Both the position numbers and the translations under genes were made by a program. 7,014 bases of DNA from an uncultured Verrucomicrobiota bacterium (lineage in GTDB: Bacteria > Verrucomicrobiota > Kiritimatiellia > RFP12 > UBA3636): the NCBI GenBank assembly GCA_946612175.1, contig CAMOEO010000161.1:1-7014 (forward strand), read 5' to 3'. Positions 5,916 to 7,014 of the stretch are shown here, piece after piece; positions within the stretch are counted from its first letter, which is position 1, and the number at the start of each line of letters is the position of its first letter. Below the pieces are notes generated by a model. That model was not told the origin of the DNA, did not search any database, and saw only the letters and a list, made by a program, of their open reading frames with translations.

Positions 5916-6938
5916 CTACACGTGGTAGAGGTTCGGGAGCGCGAAGGGCAGGGGAGGGAACGCCGACGGCTCGGGGCCGAAGCACGCGCGCACCAGCTCC
6001 GCGGAGGAAAGCTCCCGCGAGGGCAGGCGCGTGCCCGGGCGGATGGCCGGGGCGTAGGCCTCGAGCAGGCGGTCGCGGTCGAGCACGGCGAGCGTTTCGC
6101 AGCGCGGGCCCATCCAGGCGCAGGCGGCGCGCGCCCGTTCGGCGAGCGGCCGGGCCGCCTCGCAGACCGGGAGCGCGAGCTGCAGGGGCGTGCCGAACGT
6201 CCGCGTCGCCTCCGCGAAGATCTCGAAGAGGCCGTCGACGGACCCCGCCACCTCGTCGATGCGGCGGGCATTGGGCATGAGCACCGCCCAGGCGTCCGGC
6301 TCCGCCGCGCCCGCGGGCGTCGCGGTCCAGACCTCGCAGTCGGAGCGGCGCAGGCGCATGCGCCAGCGCCCGATCGGCTCGACGACCGTCGCGGGCGCGG
6401 TGCGCTCGCGCAGCGCGAACATCTCGGGCGTCACGGCGCCCTCGGCCATCGGCCCGTGCGAGAAGCGCCGGACCGTGCGGGTGCGCGCGACCTCCCCGAT
6501 CGAGTGGGCGTCGAGGCCGTAGTCGAAGGAGAGCGAGCCCGTCTCGAACCCGAAGTGCGCGTAGCGGTCATGGCGGCCGCCGAGCCAGGCGAGCGCGACG
6601 CCGAGCGACCGCAGGCGGTCCATCTGCGCCTTCACGAGCGCGGACATGCAGCCCTTGCCGAGCCACTCCTTCGCCGTCGAGACCTGGCCGATGCCGGCGA
6701 TCGGGACGTCGCACCCCGCCACGCGCAGCGTCATCGGATACGCGCCCACGCACGCGACGATGCGCCCGGCCTCGTCGCGCACGACCGCATGGTGCCCCAT
6801 CGCCTCGTCGGTCGGGAGGAAGAGGTCCGGGAAGAGCGTCTCGAAGCGGGGGTGGGACGGGTTTCCGCGGCGGAAGACGGACGGGAGAAAGTCGAGGAGC
6901 TGCTCGCAGTCGGCGGCGGTGGCGAAGGAGACGTTCAT
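5916..6938 (-). CDS. GNAT-family N-acetyltransferase with unassigned C-terminal region
   Basis: Transfers an acetyl group from acetyl-CoA to an amine of unknown identity, presumably in the cytosol. The 340-residue protein has its GNAT domain in about 1-140: MNVSFATAADCEQLLDFLPSVF start helix, a HHAVVRDEAGRIVACVGAYPM beta-hairpin (49-69), the acetyl-CoA loop in STAKEWLGKGCMSALV (87-102), and RYAHFGFE (125-132) matching the family's FYxxFGFE. The loop has Gly94-x-Gly96, but the usual Arg/Gln three residues before the first Gly is Glu91. Residues about 150-340 are not recognised; they could be a second GNAT-like or substrate-binding domain, as in two-domain Eis-type enzymes (about 400 residues). 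The ATG at 6938 gives a sensible N terminus; no Shine-Dalgarno site is visible. It runs toward the preceding gene, with only 24 bases between the two stops, and has its own promoter candidate upstream. Confidence 0.82.
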   Translation of the reverse strand: MNVSFATAADCEQLLDFLPSVFRRGNPSHPRFETLFPDLFLPTDEAMGHHAVVRDEAGRIVACVGAYPMTLRVAGCDVPIAGIGQVSTAKEWLGKGCMSALVKAQMDRLRSLGVALAWLGGRHDRYAHFGFETGSLSFDYGLDAHSIGEVARTRTVRRFSHGPMAEGAVTPEMFALRERTAPATVVEPIGRWRMRLRRSDCEVWTATPAGAAEPDAWAVLMPNARRIDEVAGSVDGLFEIFAEATRTFGTPLQLALPVCEAARPLAERARAACAWMGPRCETLAVLDRDRLLEAYAPAIRPGTRLPSRELSSAELVRACFGPEPSAFPPLPFALPNLYHV

Positions 6939-6967
6939 GGCGGGATTCTTGTGCGGGATTCGCGGTC

Positions 6968-6996
6968 ATTCTGTCCGAACCCCCGCCGGAAGTCAA
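6968..6996 (-). promoter_or_regulatory. sigma-70-type promoter candidate for the GNAT gene
   Basis: Read on the minus strand, TTGACT (6991-6996, five of six consensus matches) and CAGAAT (6968-6973, four of six) are separated by exactly 17 bases, the ideal spacing. Transcription would start near 6961, giving an mRNA leader of about 23 bases before ATG 6938. A run of eight T on the same strand (7000-7007) lies just upstream, where an UP element would be. In a genome this GC-rich such an AT-rich block is unlikely to be accidental, but the sequence alone does not prove activity. Confidence 0.6.
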
Positions 6997-6999
6997 CGC

Positions 7000-7007
7000 A
7001 AAAAAAA
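7000..7007. other. A8/T8 tract upstream of the GNAT promoter
   Basis: Eight A in a row on the plus strand, in a window with almost no other AT-rich runs. It may be an UP-like or DNA-bending element for the minus-strand promoter, or the T-tail of a terminator of a minus-strand gene that lies beyond the right edge. The window ends 7 bases further on, so a stem cannot be checked. Confidence 0.4.
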
Positions 7008-7014
7008 GTTACGG

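Overview
The window is a very GC-rich, densely coding piece of bacterial chromosome. Its proteins are loaded with Ala, Pro, Arg and Gly, and almost every third codon position is G or C. Five of the six genes can be placed in families from visible motifs, and the sixth (the minus-strand gene) is a clear GNAT-type acetyltransferase. The exported thioredoxin with an FTGSDWCGWCK signature and the AlgX/AlgJ-like SGNH protein, together with scarce Shine-Dalgarno sites and extreme GC, would suit the Planctomycetes-Verrucomicrobia-Lentisphaerae-Kiritimatiellae group. That placement is an inference from protein style, not from a marker gene.

Layout. Bases 1-1268 (+) hold the 3' three quarters of gpmI, the cofactor-independent phosphoglycerate mutase of glycolysis, cut by the window edge. 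A 90-base gap follows, with a perfect 13-bp hairpin just after the gpmI stop. Next comes a tight plus-strand run of four genes with gaps of 12, 13 and 2 bases: an exported thioredoxin-fold protein with a charged helical tail (1359-2147), a family 4 Fe-S uracil-DNA glycosylase with an Ala/Pro linker (2160-3032), a membrane-anchored AlgX/AlgJ-like SGNH protein (3046-4527), and an AraM/EgsA-like member of the iron-containing alcohol dehydrogenase superfamily (4530-5891). A convergent GNAT acetyltransferase gene (5938-5916 side at its 3' end, start at 6938) reads leftward from a promoter near the right edge.

How they fit together. The four-gene run looks co-transcribed, but the products do not form one obvious pathway: envelope redox, DNA base-excision repair, envelope or polysaccharide modification, and a glycerol-phosphate-dehydrogenase-like protein. 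The most notable observation is that this last protein keeps the AraM-type fold signatures at both ends but has replaced all three expected metal ligands (Asp to Glu, His to Arg, His to Ala) and the substrate-contact Asp, so it is probably a pseudoenzyme. The neighbouring SGNH protein also departs from its family: the Asp of the usual D-x-H-W motif is Gly. I see no CRISPR array, tRNA, rRNA, insertion sequence or phage gene, and no convincing complete new defence or mobile system.
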